A stretch of 64,000 nucleotides of DNA from Alphaproteobacteria bacterium UBA3612 (GCA_002375465.1 DFLT01000008.1:1-64000); one strand, 5' to 3'; counted from the first letter of the stretch, positions 28,288 through 37,076 are shown. Numbers and translations: made by a program. The notes: generated by a model from the letters alone, not told the origin.

Positions 28288-28306
28288 CGAAAAGTGATAC
28301 TTTTCG
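28288..28306 (-). promoter_or_regulatory. Inverted repeat in acnA leader
   Basis: CGAAAAG and CTTTTCG flank a 5-base loop, ending 14 bp before the acnA ATG. It could be a 7-bp RNA hairpin next to the ribosome site or a dimeric protein-binding site. The loop does not match the eukaryotic iron-responsive element. Confidence 0.5.
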
Positions 28307-28593
28307 CCGGGAGGGAATCGCGGGGGGATCGCGGGGTCCGGCGGGCTTGCGCCGGGTGTTAGCAGAGGGGGCGGGAAGGGGGAAGGGTGTGGGGTGGCAG
28401 CGTGTCCATACTACTTGGGATCCTGAAGGCCCCCCAGAGCAGCGGTTTTTGGCTTCGTTTTCACCGATGAAATGATTTATGTTATTTAACCGAACGTTGG
28501 CGGCATAAAATCATAGCGCGAGCGCAACCCGCTACCTCGGCGTTAGGATAAAGCTTGAGCGGTCGAGACGCTTCTTCGAGCTTTTCTGTATAG
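28307..28593. other. Intergenic region between acnA and AT-rich orphan
   Basis: No gene was found here. Base composition drops from about 28470 onward, marking the edge of the AT-rich accessory patch. The acnA promoter should lie in its left part, but I see no convincing elements. Confidence 0.5.
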
Positions 28594-29034
28594 CTAAACC
28601 TTTAAATGGACGCGTTCGCTCACATTATCGAACTGAATGAGCCAGCTAGCCTTGTTGCTGAAAAAAGAAACAAGTTCCGCCCGGTTAGTGATGGAATCTG
28701 CTGGGCTATCAAGAGGGTTCATATCCAAAGGCTCAACGAATTCCTTGCCGGAGGGAAAGCTATTTCCAATAACAATAGGATAGCATCCAAAATAGTATTT
28801 AAAATAATTTAAAGGATCAGGCTTATTTGCATAGCAATACCAAATTTCGTCTCCATTTTCTATGGAATGGTTGTTTATTAGAGTCCAAAAATCAGGAAGT
28901 TTCCAACTATCCGAGTCTATGTGATATTCACGAAATAAGTGAGTATCTTGTATATTGATTTTGCTTTTATCAATTGAATTATATAACTTGCTTATATGAG
29001 CAAATAAATAATCATCTTTTATATAATGGTTCAT
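28594..29034 (-). CDS. AT-rich orphan protein of unknown function
   Basis: I do not recognise this protein of about 146 residues. The start ATG at 29034 has GGGAG nine bases before it; the frame is open to 29055. The product is rich in Asn, Asp, Tyr and Phe, with many aromatic pairs (YLFAHISKLYN, NYFKYYFGCYP), and has no signal peptide or membrane helix. Its composition is plainly AT-rich against the GC-rich neighbourhood, which indicates recent transfer. The small, acidic, aromatic-rich character recalls immunity or SMI1/KNR4-like proteins, but no motif proves this. No toxin partner is visible nearby. Confidence 0.65.
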   Translation of the reverse strand: MNHYIKDDYLFAHISKLYNSIDKSKINIQDTHLFREYHIDSDSWKLPDFWTLINNHSIENGDEIWYCYANKPDPLNYFKYYFGCYPIVIGNSFPSGKEFVEPLDMNPLDSPADSITNRAELVSFFSNKASWLIQFDNVSERVHLKV

Positions 29035-29143
29035 AGCGCTAACTCCCGATGACACCTTGTCAGTCTATAGGAAATTATTCGGTGGGTTCACCAATCGTTT
29101 CCTGACATCAGGACTAAATGATACCTTTTCCAGGGTTGAGCCG

Positions 29144-29395
29144 CTATTTGCCTCTCGCGTTAAACGTTGCGATACATTCGCGCATGCGATCGCGCTTGTA
29201 GCCAGCATATCGTTCGTTTCGAACGCGGATATCTTTGTCGTCTGCCCAATGGCTGAGCTCCTCCCACGCTTTCTTCTCAAGATCGTCGAGCGCGAAGGGG
29301 TCAGGCACAGCAGCTTCAATTTCGGTTTCATCCATGTCGCCCCCATCAGCAACCCTTTGAAGAGCGTCGATAAGAAAGGTGCGAGCGGCGGTCAT
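29144..29395 (-). CDS. Small acidic hypothetical protein
   Basis: I do not recognise this protein of about 83 residues. It begins MTAARTFLIDALQRVADGG and ends with a basic segment (GYKRDRMRECIATFNARGK). The acidic middle (DETEIEAAVPDPFALDDLEKKAWEE, given here as DETEIEAAV and FALDDLEKKAWEE) suggests a folded helical protein. The frame is open to 29443, but the extra residues overlap the insertion-sequence remnant, so I prefer the internal ATG. No neighbour suggests a role. Confidence 0.45.
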   Translation of the reverse strand: MTAARTFLIDALQRVADGGDMDETEIEAAVPDPFALDDLEKKAWEELSHWADDKDIRVRNERYAGYKRDRMRECIATFNARGK

Positions 29396-29472
29396 CAACC
29401 CACTATGCAGCGTTGATGCAGAGTAACAACCCGTGGCTTCCATATCGTGCCGCCTTCTGATTCAGCGGCAGC

Positions 29473-29583
29473 ATGAGCCGATATGACCTGACCGACTTCG
29501 AATGGCGCGTGATCGAGCCGCTTCTTCCCAACAGGCCGCATGTCGAAAACCGGCGGGTGTTCAATGGCATCTTATGGGGGCGG
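29473..29583 (+). pseudogene. IS5-family transposase N-terminal remnant
   Basis: The first 36 or so codons, MSRYDLTDFEWRVIEPLLP followed by NRRVFNGILWG, are the N-terminal DUF4096 region of IS5-type transposases. The frame then leaves the family sequence (the usual VLRSGAPWRDLP is absent) and no catalytic domain follows. It is a deletion scar of an insertion sequence and cannot transpose. It borders the AT-rich orphan genes. Confidence 0.8.
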
Positions 29584-29653
29584 CGAGGTGTAGATCTCAC
29601 CAACATCGAAAACCATTTTCCTACACCCACCCGAATCAGCGATACTCCCGGAC

Positions 29654-30499
29654 ATGCACGATCGGGACACACACGACGCGGACGGCACTGCACGGCGCTG
29701 GGCCGCCGAGGAAGACCCGGCCATCCTGCAAGACGAACACACGCCCGTCGCGGCCCGCGACAGGCATGATGGGTGGACGGCGGTGCGGCAGGCGCGCTTC
29801 CTGAACTTTCTGGCGGAAAGCGGGGTGGTGTCGGAGGCGTGCAAGGCGGTGGGCCTGTCGACGACCTCTGCCTATCGGTTGCGGGCGCGCAATGCGAACT
29901 TTGCCCGCAGCTGGGACCAGGCGCTGGACCGCGCGACGGTCGAGCTGGAGGCGATCGCCTTTGAACGGGCGATCAACGGCACGGAGGAGACCGTCTGGTC
30001 CCACGGCAAGGCGGTGGGCACGCGGCGGCGATATTCCGACGGCCTGCTGAAAACCCTGTTACAGCGGCGGCGGCCCGAAACCTATGGCAGCGGCAAGTCG
30101 GCGCGGGCGCCGGGGGCGGGGGACTGGCGCACGGCGGTGGCGCGCCTGCTGGACGAGGAAAAGGATTTGATCCTGTCCGACCAGAACGGATCGCCTCTGT
30201 TCGACCCGGAAACGGGGGCGGTGCGCAACAAGCAGCGGCGCGGCCTGCACGATCTGCGCGCCTATGAGGCGGAGGCGCGGGAATCATGCCGCCTGTTGCA
30301 GAACGCCGTCATGACGGAGGAGGAGCTGGTGCGGGCGCGCAGCCCCTATTGGCAATCGGCCGAGTTCACGCCGCATGGCGACATATTGGACACGGACGGC
30401 GCCCTGCTTGGCAAGATGACCGAGGAGGCCATGGTGCGCCTGGCCGCCGAGAGAAAGGCGGCGGAGGCGAAGACGAAGATGGGCAATAGCTGGGGGTAG
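29654..30499 (+). CDS. Terminase-small-subunit-like HTH protein
   Basis: This 281-residue protein has an early helix-turn-helix: ARFLNFLAESGVVSEACKAV and then GLSTTSAYRLRAR (about residues 46-80), as found in phage terminase small subunits and resolvase-like HTHs. The remainder is charged and helical, with ELEAIAFERAINGTEE and a segment RRRYSDGLLKTLLQRRRPE typical of sphingomonad proteins of this kind, and an acidic/basic tail. No terminase large subunit or other phage gene is nearby, so it is probably a domesticated DNA-binding protein. I see no good ribosome site at the ATG, so the start is uncertain. Confidence 0.7.
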   Translation: MHDRDTHDADGTARRWAAEEDPAILQDEHTPVAARDRHDGWTAVRQARFLNFLAESGVVSEACKAVGLSTTSAYRLRARNANFARSWDQALDRATVELEAIAFERAINGTEETVWSHGKAVGTRRRYSDGLLKTLLQRRRPETYGSGKSARAPGAGDWRTAVARLLDEEKDLILSDQNGSPLFDPETGAVRNKQRRGLHDLRAYEAEARESCRLLQNAVMTEEELVRARSPYWQSAEFTPHGDILDTDGALLGKMTEEAMVRLAAERKAAEAKTKMGNSWG

Positions 30500-30522
30500 G
30501 CTGGCTGCCTGCCTGCCTGGTT

Positions 30523-30544
30523 GGGCGGGGCGGGGCGGGGCGGG
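30523..30544 (+). repeat. GGGCG short tandem repeat, G-quadruplex-prone
   Basis: Four units of GGGCG plus GGG run without interruption, preceded by a CTGC/CTGCC repeat (30504-30519). Four G-tracts with single-C loops could fold into a G-quadruplex on the plus strand or slip during replication. Confidence 0.75.
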
Positions 30545-30624
30545 CACGGTGCCGGAGCGTGCTGAAAGGATGTGGCCGGGCACGCCATTCCTCGGTTGAA
30601 GAAATGTTAATTCGTCCATAATGA

Positions 30625-31316
30625 CTGTTTTATGACACAGTCGGCGGCCGAGTCCGGCATCCGCTTTCCCGGTACAGGAACCCGCCGCTGACCTTTCGAT
30701 CCTCCCTGATTTTGGCGCTGTTCGCGGCATTTCTGACCATAATGGTCGTTATTGCGGCGGGCCTGTTCATTGGCACGGAAAATGTGCCCGTGCTGACCCG
30801 CGACGTGGCCGCGACGATGGAAATCAGCGCCTTTTACGGCCTGGTGTCCAATCTGGGCTCCTTTCTGTGGTACGGGACGGGCGCGGTCTTGCTGTTCACC
30901 GCAGTGTCGGGGCGGCATGACCTGCCGCGCGGGAAAATCCGGTTCATGTGCGCCGCGGCGGCCCTGTCCGCCCTGCTGTGGGTGGACGATTTCTTATGAT
31001 GCACGAACAATTGCAGCTGTCGGCGCTGCAGATCCGGGAACGCTATACCTTTGCGGTGCTGGGCGCGCTGACCCTGTGGCATATCATCATTTTCCGGCGG
31101 GAATATCTGTTGCATGCGCCAGCAGTATTCGCCGCAGCGCTGGCGCTGTTCGCTACAGCCGTGGGCGTCGACATGCTGGAGGAACAGATGGTCTGGCGCT
31201 TTGGCAACTGGGCCTATCTGATGGAGGACGGGCCGAAATGGCTGGGCATCGCCATGTGGAGCTTCTGGCATGTCAGCTACGCCTTTTATGTGAACGACCG
31301 AAAGGGCGCGGCTTAG
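30625..31316 (+). pseudogene. Multi-helix membrane protein gene split by a frameshift
   Basis: Two adjoining frames together encode one membrane protein of about 200-230 residues. The first frame (open from 30625, possible TTG start at 30712) carries LFAAFLTIMVVIAAGLFIG and ends ALLWVDDFL at a TGA (30997-30999). The second resumes at once with MMHEQLQLSALQIRERY and further helices to 31316. Joined by adding one base in the T-run at 30990, they give DDFLMMHE, the D-D-x4-H-E motif of a known class of small membrane proteins. Either a one-base deletion or a sequencing error broke the gene. Alternatively the ATGA overlap marks two coupled genes. No clear ATG exists for the first part; a short ATG frame at 30633 suggests a second lesion. 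Confidence 0.6.
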
Positions 31317-31422
31317 GCCGAGGGTGGCTGCGCGCTATGTGCCGAAACTGCTGCAATATGTGCGGCGGTCAAAGGATTTTGGGGCGTTGTAAAGCGCCCG
31401 GCGCGCTGCCACATTCAGGGGC

Positions 31423-33978
31423 ATGACCGGCGCGAAGCTGACGGCCGTCCTGGGCCCCACAAATACGGGCAAGACGCACCTGGCCGTTACCCGCATGTGC
31501 GGATATGCCAGCGGCATGATGGGCTTTCCGCTGCGCCTGCTGGCGCGCGAAGTCTATGACCGCGTCGTCGCCCTAAGGGGCGAGCGGCAGGTCGCGCTGG
31601 TGACGGGCGAGGAAAAGATCGTGCCGCCGCAGGCGCGCTATTGGCTGTGCACGGCAGAGGCCATGCCCACCGACGTGCACCCCGAATTCATCGCAATCGA
31701 CGAGGTGCAGCTGGCCGCCGATCCGGAACGCGGCCATGTGTTCACCGACCGGCTGCTGCATCGGCGCGGTACGGCGGAAACCATGCTGCTGGGCGCCTCC
31801 ACCATGGTGCCGATGGTGCGGCGCCTGCTGCCCGATGCGGTGATCGACAGCCGTCCGCGCTTTTCCGAGCTGAGCTATGCCGGGCCGAAGAAGCTGTCGC
31901 GCCTGCCGCGCCGCTCCGCCCTGATCGCGTTCAGCGCGGAGGAGGTCTATGGCCTGGGCGAGATGCTGCGCCGGCAAAAGGGCGGCGCCGCCGTCGTGAT
32001 GGGCGCGCTGAGCCCGCGCACCCGCAACGCGCAGGTCGCCATGTATCAGTCGGGAGAGGTGGATTATATCGTCGCCACCGACGCCATCGGCATGGGCCTG
32101 AACATGGACATCGAACATGTCGCCTTTGCCGGGCTGACCAAGTTCGATGGCGAGCGGCTGCGGCGGCTGTCGCCGGCGGAAATGGCGCAGATTGCAGGGC
32201 GGGCGGGGCGCTACCAGACGGACGGGACGTTCGGGACGCTGGTATTCGGCGACAATGGCGGGCCGGAACTGCAGGAGGGTGAGGTTGCGGCGATCACCAC
32301 CCATGATTTCGCACCGGTAAAGAAGCTGGTCTGGCGCAATGCGCGGCTGGATTGGCGTTCGCTGACCAGCCTGATTCAGTCGCTGGAAATGCGGCCCGAC
32401 CGCGACGATCTGGTGCGGACGCGGCGGGCCATGGACGAGGCGGTCCTGAAACTGCTGGCCGACGACCCGGACGTGGCGGCGCGCGCGACGACGCCCGACC
32501 GGCTGCGCCTGCTATGGTCGGTGTGTAGCCTGCCGGATTACCGCAAGACGGGGCCGAAGGGTCATGCGCGCTTGGCGGGACGCATCTATCGCCATTTGAC
32601 GGAGGGTGATGGCAAACTGCCAACGGAATGGATCGCCAGCGAGGTTGCGCGCCTGAACGACGTGCAGGGCGACATAGACGCGCTGTCGCATCGCATGTCG
32701 GCTGCGCGGACCTGGACCTATATTTCCCACCGCGAGGACTGGCTGCACGACGTACAGAAATGGGCGGCGCGTACGCGGGAGGTGGAAGACCGTCTGTCCG
32801 ATGCACTGCACGAGCGACTGACGCAGCGCTTCGTCGACCGGCGGACATCGGTGCTGATGCGCGAATTGGCGGGCGGCGCGGACATGCTACCGGTCGAAGT
32901 CGATGCCGACGGGACGGTCGCCATTGGCGGCGAAGAGATCGGCACGTTGACCGGCTTTCGCTTCGAGGCTGAGCCCGGCGCAAAGGCGGGCGAGCAAAAG
33001 AAGCTGGTCGCGGCGGCGGACCGGCGCCTGTCGGGCGAGCGCGCCAAACGCGCGGGCCAATTGGTTGCCGCGCCCGATGCGGAATTCGAACTTGCCCTGA
33101 CCGGAAAGCTGCCGCCGCGCATATTGTGGCGCGGATCGCGGGTGGCGCGGGTCTATGCGGGGCCGACTGTCCTGAGGCCGCAGCTGCGCCTGGCGCGTGC
33201 GTTCGATACGATGGAAAGTGCGACAGTCGCGCGGATCGCGGCGCGGCTGGAAACCTGGCTGTCGAGCGAGATAGAGCGGCAAATGGCGCCGCTGACCCAA
33301 TTGGCGAAGACGGCGGTCGCAGCCGATGTCAGCCCCAGCGCACGCGGTCTGGCGGTGCAGATGATCGAGGCGCTGGGCGTTATCGAAAAGGCGGGCGTGG
33401 CGCCGCTCCTCGCGGCAATGAACGATGCGGATCGAAAATTGCTGCGCCGCGTCGGCGTTACCATCGGTGTCACGCATTTGTTCATCCCGGCGCTGCTGCG
33501 ACCCGCGACGACGCGCTGGCGGCTGGCGCTATGGGCAATCGCGGGCGGGCTGAAGCACATGCCGGAGCCGCCGGGGCCGGGTCTGGTATCGCTGGCGGCT
33601 GACCCTGATGCGCCGGGGGACTTCTATGCTGTCGCGGGCTTTGCGGTGATGGGCGGTCAGGCGATCCGGCTGGACATGATCGAACGGCTGGCGCGGGCGA
33701 TGCACAAGGCGCGGAAAGGGAGCGCCCCCTTCGTGCCAGAGGAAAAATGGGTGCCGACCCTGGGCCTGGATAATGAGGGATTTGCGAAAGTCATGCGCGC
33801 GCTCGGTTACAGGCGGGCCAAGGTGGCGGAAGCCGACGGCTTTCGGTGGCACGGCATGGGGCCGACACCGCGCCCCACCCCGGCGCACGCAAAGCGCGGA
33901 AAAGCCGGGCCGCCGCCCAAGCGACCGTTGGCTTCGCGCCATTCGCCCTTTGCCGTGCTAAAGGATCTGAAAGTTTGA
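31423..33978 (+). CDS. Suv3-like ATP-dependent RNA helicase
   Basis: This 851-residue helicase belongs to the Suv3-related group common in alphaproteobacteria. Walker A is VLGPTNTGKTHLA at the very N-terminus, the Walker B box is AIDEVQLAADPERGHVFT (DEVQ in place of DEAD), motif III is LLGASTMVP, and motif VI is MAQIAGRAGRYQTDG. The long C-terminal part has no other clear domain. It should unwind structured RNA in the cytoplasm, perhaps with RNA-degradation enzymes. Its TGA overlaps the TTG start of the S4 gene, and FdxA follows, which is the usual alphaproteobacterial order. Confidence 0.9.
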   Translation: MTGAKLTAVLGPTNTGKTHLAVTRMCGYASGMMGFPLRLLAREVYDRVVALRGERQVALVTGEEKIVPPQARYWLCTAEAMPTDVHPEFIAIDEVQLAADPERGHVFTDRLLHRRGTAETMLLGASTMVPMVRRLLPDAVIDSRPRFSELSYAGPKKLSRLPRRSALIAFSAEEVYGLGEMLRRQKGGAAVVMGALSPRTRNAQVAMYQSGEVDYIVATDAIGMGLNMDIEHVAFAGLTKFDGERLRRLSPAEMAQIAGRAGRYQTDGTFGTLVFGDNGGPELQEGEVAAITTHDFAPVKKLVWRNARLDWRSLTSLIQSLEMRPDRDDLVRTRRAMDEAVLKLLADDPDVAARATTPDRLRLLWSVCSLPDYRKTGPKGHARLAGRIYRHLTEGDGKLPTEWIASEVARLNDVQGDIDALSHRMSAARTWTYISHREDWLHDVQKWAARTREVEDRLSDALHERLTQRFVDRRTSVLMRELAGGADMLPVEVDADGTVAIGGEEIGTLTGFRFEAEPGAKAGEQKKLVAAADRRLSGERAKRAGQLVAAPDAEFELALTGKLPPRILWRGSRVARVYAGPTVLRPQLRLARAFDTMESATVARIAARLETWLSSEIERQMAPLTQLAKTAVAADVSPSARGLAVQMIEALGVIEKAGVAPLLAAMNDADRKLLRRVGVTIGVTHLFIPALLRPATTRWRLALWAIAGGLKHMPEPPGPGLVSLAADPDAPGDFYAVAGFAVMGGQAIRLDMIERLARAMHKARKGSAPFVPEEKWVPTLGLDNEGFAKVMRALGYRRAKVAEADGFRWHGMGPTPRPTPAHAKRGKAGPPPKRPLASRHSPFAVLKDLKV

Positions 33979-34274
33979 CGGCTGAGGCTGCTGCTGCTGC
34001 TGTGGCTGATGCAAGTGGCCAGCGGGTCGACAAATTCCTGTGGTTTTCGCGTCTGACGAAAACACGATCGGAGGCACAGAAGCTCGCGGAAAGCCGCAGG
34101 CTGCGCATCGACGGCCGCGTCGTGACACGCGCATCGGCGACCGTCCGCATTGGCAGCGTGCTGGCCTTTACGAGGGCGGGGGCGGTGCGAATCGTTCGGG
34201 TAGAGGCACTGGCGGAGCGACGAGGACCGTTCGCCATGGCAAGGAGCCTCTATTCCGACCTGACGGAGGAATGA
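33975..34274 (+). CDS. S4-domain RNA-binding protein, Hsp15-like
   Basis: This protein of about 99 residues starts at a TTG that overlaps the helicase stop by three bases (TTGA), with AAAGGA upstream. QRVDKFLWFSRLTKTRSEAQ, then LAESRRLRIDGRV, is the S4 RNA-binding fold as in Hsp15, which rescues stalled 50S subunits with nascent chains. A longer frame to 33846 lies wholly in the helicase gene and is not credible. Translational coupling to the helicase suggests joint action on ribosomal or messenger RNA. Confidence 0.88.
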   Translation: MTAEAAAAAVADASGQRVDKFLWFSRLTKTRSEAQKLAESRRLRIDGRVVTRASATVRIGSVLAFTRAGAVRIVRVEALAERRGPFAMARSLYSDLTEE

Positions 34275-34384
34275 GGACGCCATGTCAGGCGATTGCGGAC
34301 TGAACCGGCGTCAGCGAGGATTGACCCTGAGGGGGCGAAGCGCCTACGAACGGCGCCGATCGTTATTTCGGAGCCTTTCGACCC

Positions 34385-34720
34385 ATGACCTATGTCGTCA
34401 CCGACGCATGCATCAAATGCAAATATACCGACTGCGTCGAAGTCTGTCCCGTGGACTGCTTCTACGAGGGCGAGAACATGCTGGTGATCAACCCGTCGGA
34501 GTGCATTGACTGCGGCGTCTGCGAGCCGGAATGTCCCGCCGAAGCGATTCTGCCGGATACTGAAGACGGCCTGGAAAAATGGCTGGAAATCAACAATACC
34601 TATTCCGCCGAATGGCCGAACATCACGGTAAAGAAGCCCGAACCGGCCGACGCCGACGAACATAAGGGCGAAGAAGGCAAGTTCGACAAATACTTCTCGG
34701 CAGAACCCGGCGAGGGCTGA
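34385..34720 (+). CDS. fdxA: Seven-iron ferredoxin FdxA
   Basis: This 111-residue FdxA-type ferredoxin carries a [3Fe-4S] and a [4Fe-4S] cluster. The cysteine pattern is [19 protein letters not shown] and then [18 protein letters not shown]. The alphaproteobacterial tail ([18 protein letters not shown]) is present. It carries electrons to unknown oxidoreductases in the cytoplasm. It is normally followed by carD in related genomes; here a catabolic island follows instead. Confidence 0.95.
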   Translation: MTYVVTDACIKCKYTDCVEVCPVDCFYEGENMLVINPSECIDCGVCEPECPAEAILPDTEDGLEKWLEINNTYSAEWPNITVKKPEPADADEHKGEEGKFDKYFSAEPGEG

Positions 34721-35012
34721 TTCCACCGGCCCGCGCGACCTGAATTTCCATTTCATTCCGCCCGCGCGGTAATGAGCCAGCCATAATAGTGGCCGGGTGC
34801 GGCAGCAGGCTTTGCGGAGATGCGGGTATTTAGCCGGCGGGCCGATCGGTGCCCTGTAAGTGGGTCCGCACCGCCGTTAAAAATGCGGCTCTGGGACTCC
34901 CTAATGGTGCCCCTACGCAAACCTCGGCCACGTATCCCCACGGCGAACGGGTGCGACTGTTGCGTTCGCCGGACATTTGGTCAGCGAACGCTGCAGAAAT
35001 CTCTGCTTTTTA
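34721..35012. other. Junction region between fdxA and island 2
   Basis: About 290 bp lie between fdxA and the first DUF885 gene. I found no gene, tRNA, attachment site or repeat. This is the left boundary of the island if it was inserted between fdxA and its usual partner carD. Confidence 0.4.
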
Positions 35013-36722
35013 TCAGCCAGTCTTTTGCACCTGCAGGATTTCCGCCAGCGGCTGGTGATCCCACATCTCCCTTATTTCATCATCATAACCAGTAAGGTCG
35101 TAGCGTAACAACGATACGGGAAGGCGGCCCGTGTTCATTAGAAAATCATGATATCCTTTGATGGAAAAGTCCTCGCCCAGCTGTCGTTTCCGGTCGACTA
35201 ACAGTTTCTGCAACTGCATCGCGCCAATCGTGTATGTCATCCCATATCCAGGGGGACGCCGAATATAAATTCCTGCATCGACGCGCGCCACATCGTCGTC
35301 GAGATAAGGCGTCCATTCCTTCCAAAATTGCATCGTTTGATCTACGGTCATCTCGTTCCGCTGCATCTTAACGTCCCCGATTGTCCGCGCTGCGCGGAAC
35401 AGACCGAAAATATAAATCAGTTCGCGTGTACGGGGGCGCTCATCGAACAAGCCGAGCTGAATTGCGCTCTCTTCGAGATAAAAGCCCCATCCCTCGGTCC
35501 GCCCGCTGTCGCTGATATATGCGCGTATCGGATGGGTGACCCTCTTGCCGATCATCCCATCGAATCGATGACCTGGGAAGGTGGCATGGAGGTGGTCAGG
35601 CGACGCGTCGCGAAACTGGACCTGTTCCCAAAACATCGGGCCGTTCGGACGCACGATCCATGGGGCGTTGAAACCAACCTCCTGATAGGTATCCGGAATG
35701 TAGTCTGGAATGGTGATGATCTCTTCTTGCTGCAGCCACTCCCTTATCTTCGCATCGGTCCCGGCCAGCTGTACTTCATACTGCTCCGCAGATTCTGGTA
35801 GCTCCAATTCCGGCAAATTGCGGTTGCGATGCCGCTCGGTCACGTAGTTGGCCCAGTGGCGCTCCAACTCGCGCTCCGCAAGCGTGACGATCTGATCGGA
35901 ATCGTAAGGCATCAGGCGAACATTGGTGAGAAACCAATCGTAAGCAGGTTTTCCCACACCCGCAGATGCAGTCATCGATGGCCTGCTCGTAATCAGCCAT
36001 TGGCGAAACTCGGAGATTGCTTGTTGTGCTGCTTCTATATCAGGCAGCAGTTCCGGTTGTTCCTCCGCCGCGCGCCGGTGGAGGTCTTCGAACCAGCCTA
36101 TCAAGCCCTCAGGCTCTACCGATCGATACGGCATGCCATGGCCGACGCCGTCTCCGTTCGATAGGCTGTGAATTGCAAGATCGGCATAATCTGCGGCCAC
36201 GGAGTCCAAATTGGTTCGTGCCTGCGCCAAATAGGAAGGGACACCTTGCAGTCTCGTCCGAAATACGTCGAGATCCGCTCCGCTCAGAGGCAGGTCATTA
36301 TACGCAAGCCGCTGAAGCTCATCGACGTACATACCGGGATCACGCGCCCATGGCTTTGTGACGTTCAACGTGAAATCCTGCAGATCCATCTGGGCGCGTA
36401 CCGCCAGATAGTCGACCTGTTGGTGGCGATGCCATCCGGAAACCGCAAATTCTGGCAGTTGCGCCTGAAAGACGCGAAGGTCTGCGCGTCGTTTGTCGAC
36501 AACGGCCGGACTATAATCGACAACGCCATTCACGGGCGTCAGGGTCTGCCATTCCCTAAATTCGGAAAAAAGGCTTACCAATTCTTCATAGCCGCGCTCT
36601 CCGTCGGGGGGAGCAGGGGCATCAGCCGTCGTTTGTGCAGATGCTGTGGCGGCAGCAACTGGAAGGATGCTTACGCAACCTGCCATCAAGGCAGCCATAG
36701 CTAAAACAGAAGTCTTACGCAT
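35013..36722 (-). CDS. DUF885 protein, variant motif lacking Glu (DUF885-1)
   Basis: This exported DUF885 protein of about 569 residues has a signal peptide; a cysteine at residue 16 (LMAGC) hints at a lipoprotein. The frame opens at 36866, but GGGAGGG precedes the ATG at 36722, which begins the signal. DUF885 proteins are predicted zinc peptidases with an HE-x4-H motif; here it reads H379-A380-TFPG-H385, so the catalytic glutamate is alanine. The second conserved element RTEGWGFYLEESAIQLG is intact. It may bind peptides without cleaving, or use another residue as base. It belongs to the same subfamily as DUF885-4. A candidate MarR operator lies 64 bp upstream. Confidence 0.85.
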   Translation of the reverse strand: MRKTSVLAMAALMAGCVSILPVAAATASAQTTADAPAPPDGERGYEELVSLFSEFREWQTLTPVNGVVDYSPAVVDKRRADLRVFQAQLPEFAVSGWHRHQQVDYLAVRAQMDLQDFTLNVTKPWARDPGMYVDELQRLAYNDLPLSGADLDVFRTRLQGVPSYLAQARTNLDSVAADYADLAIHSLSNGDGVGHGMPYRSVEPEGLIGWFEDLHRRAAEEQPELLPDIEAAQQAISEFRQWLITSRPSMTASAGVGKPAYDWFLTNVRLMPYDSDQIVTLAERELERHWANYVTERHRNRNLPELELPESAEQYEVQLAGTDAKIREWLQQEEIITIPDYIPDTYQEVGFNAPWIVRPNGPMFWEQVQFRDASPDHLHATFPGHRFDGMIGKRVTHPIRAYISDSGRTEGWGFYLEESAIQLGLFDERPRTRELIYIFGLFRAARTIGDVKMQRNEMTVDQTMQFWKEWTPYLDDDVARVDAGIYIRRPPGYGMTYTIGAMQLQKLLVDRKRQLGEDFSIKGYHDFLMNTGRLPVSLLRYDLTGYDDEIREMWDHQPLAEILQVQKTG

Positions 36723-36785
36723 CAGACCCTCCCTCCCGAACCTTGCCGTCCATCTGAACTGGCTCGACCAAATTAAAACCAAAAG

Positions 36786-36806
36786 CGCGTGATTTTTGTT
36801 ATGATG
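36786..36806 (+). promoter_or_regulatory. Candidate MarR operator (island 2 motif) at DUF885-1
   Basis: CGCGTGATTTTTGTTATGAT aligns with CGCGTGAATATTGATATGAT upstream of the M24 peptidase at 17 of 20 positions. It lies 64-84 bp upstream of the DUF885-1 start, pointing away from the gene. Confidence 0.5.
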
Positions 36807-37055
36807 TGGCGTGCCCATTGATGGGTCAAGAGTTCTTTTGTGCCGCTGATCGAGTTTTACGAGCATTCTGCGCGCGGACTTTCGCGCCTCTCATCCGGAA
36901 GTCCGATCCGCAGGCAATGGTGCGCTCTCTCTACGTCCGCCGAATCTAAAAAATCCCGCCGACCCTTCGTGGTTATTAATTTCAAAGGTATGGAGCCACC
37001 GAGGGTATCCAAAGACGATGAGTATCGCGCCACATTATTTTTTTCATAGAATTGA
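36807..37055. other. Divergent intergenic region of island 2
   Basis: This is the central part of the 440-bp space between DUF885-1 and TonB receptor 2. Short open frames on both strands show no protein features. The region lies between two operator-like boxes. Confidence 0.5.
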
Positions 37056-37076
37056 CGCATGAATGATAATATGCTC
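37056..37076 (+). promoter_or_regulatory. Candidate MarR operator (island 2 motif) at TonB receptor 2
   Basis: GCATGAATGATAATATGCTC agrees with the M24-peptidase box at 15-16 of 20-21 positions and itself contains GCAT-N10-ATGC symmetry. It lies 89-109 bp upstream of the receptor start. Confidence 0.45.

Noticed and set aside
29577..29625. GGTGTAG/CTACACC inverted pair as an IS terminal repeat
   Set aside because: Only 7 bp match, the spacing is short, and there is no target duplication or matching left end.
29654..30499. Prophage, because of the terminase-like HTH protein
   Set aside because: No terminase large subunit, portal, capsid, tail, lysis or integrase gene is nearby.
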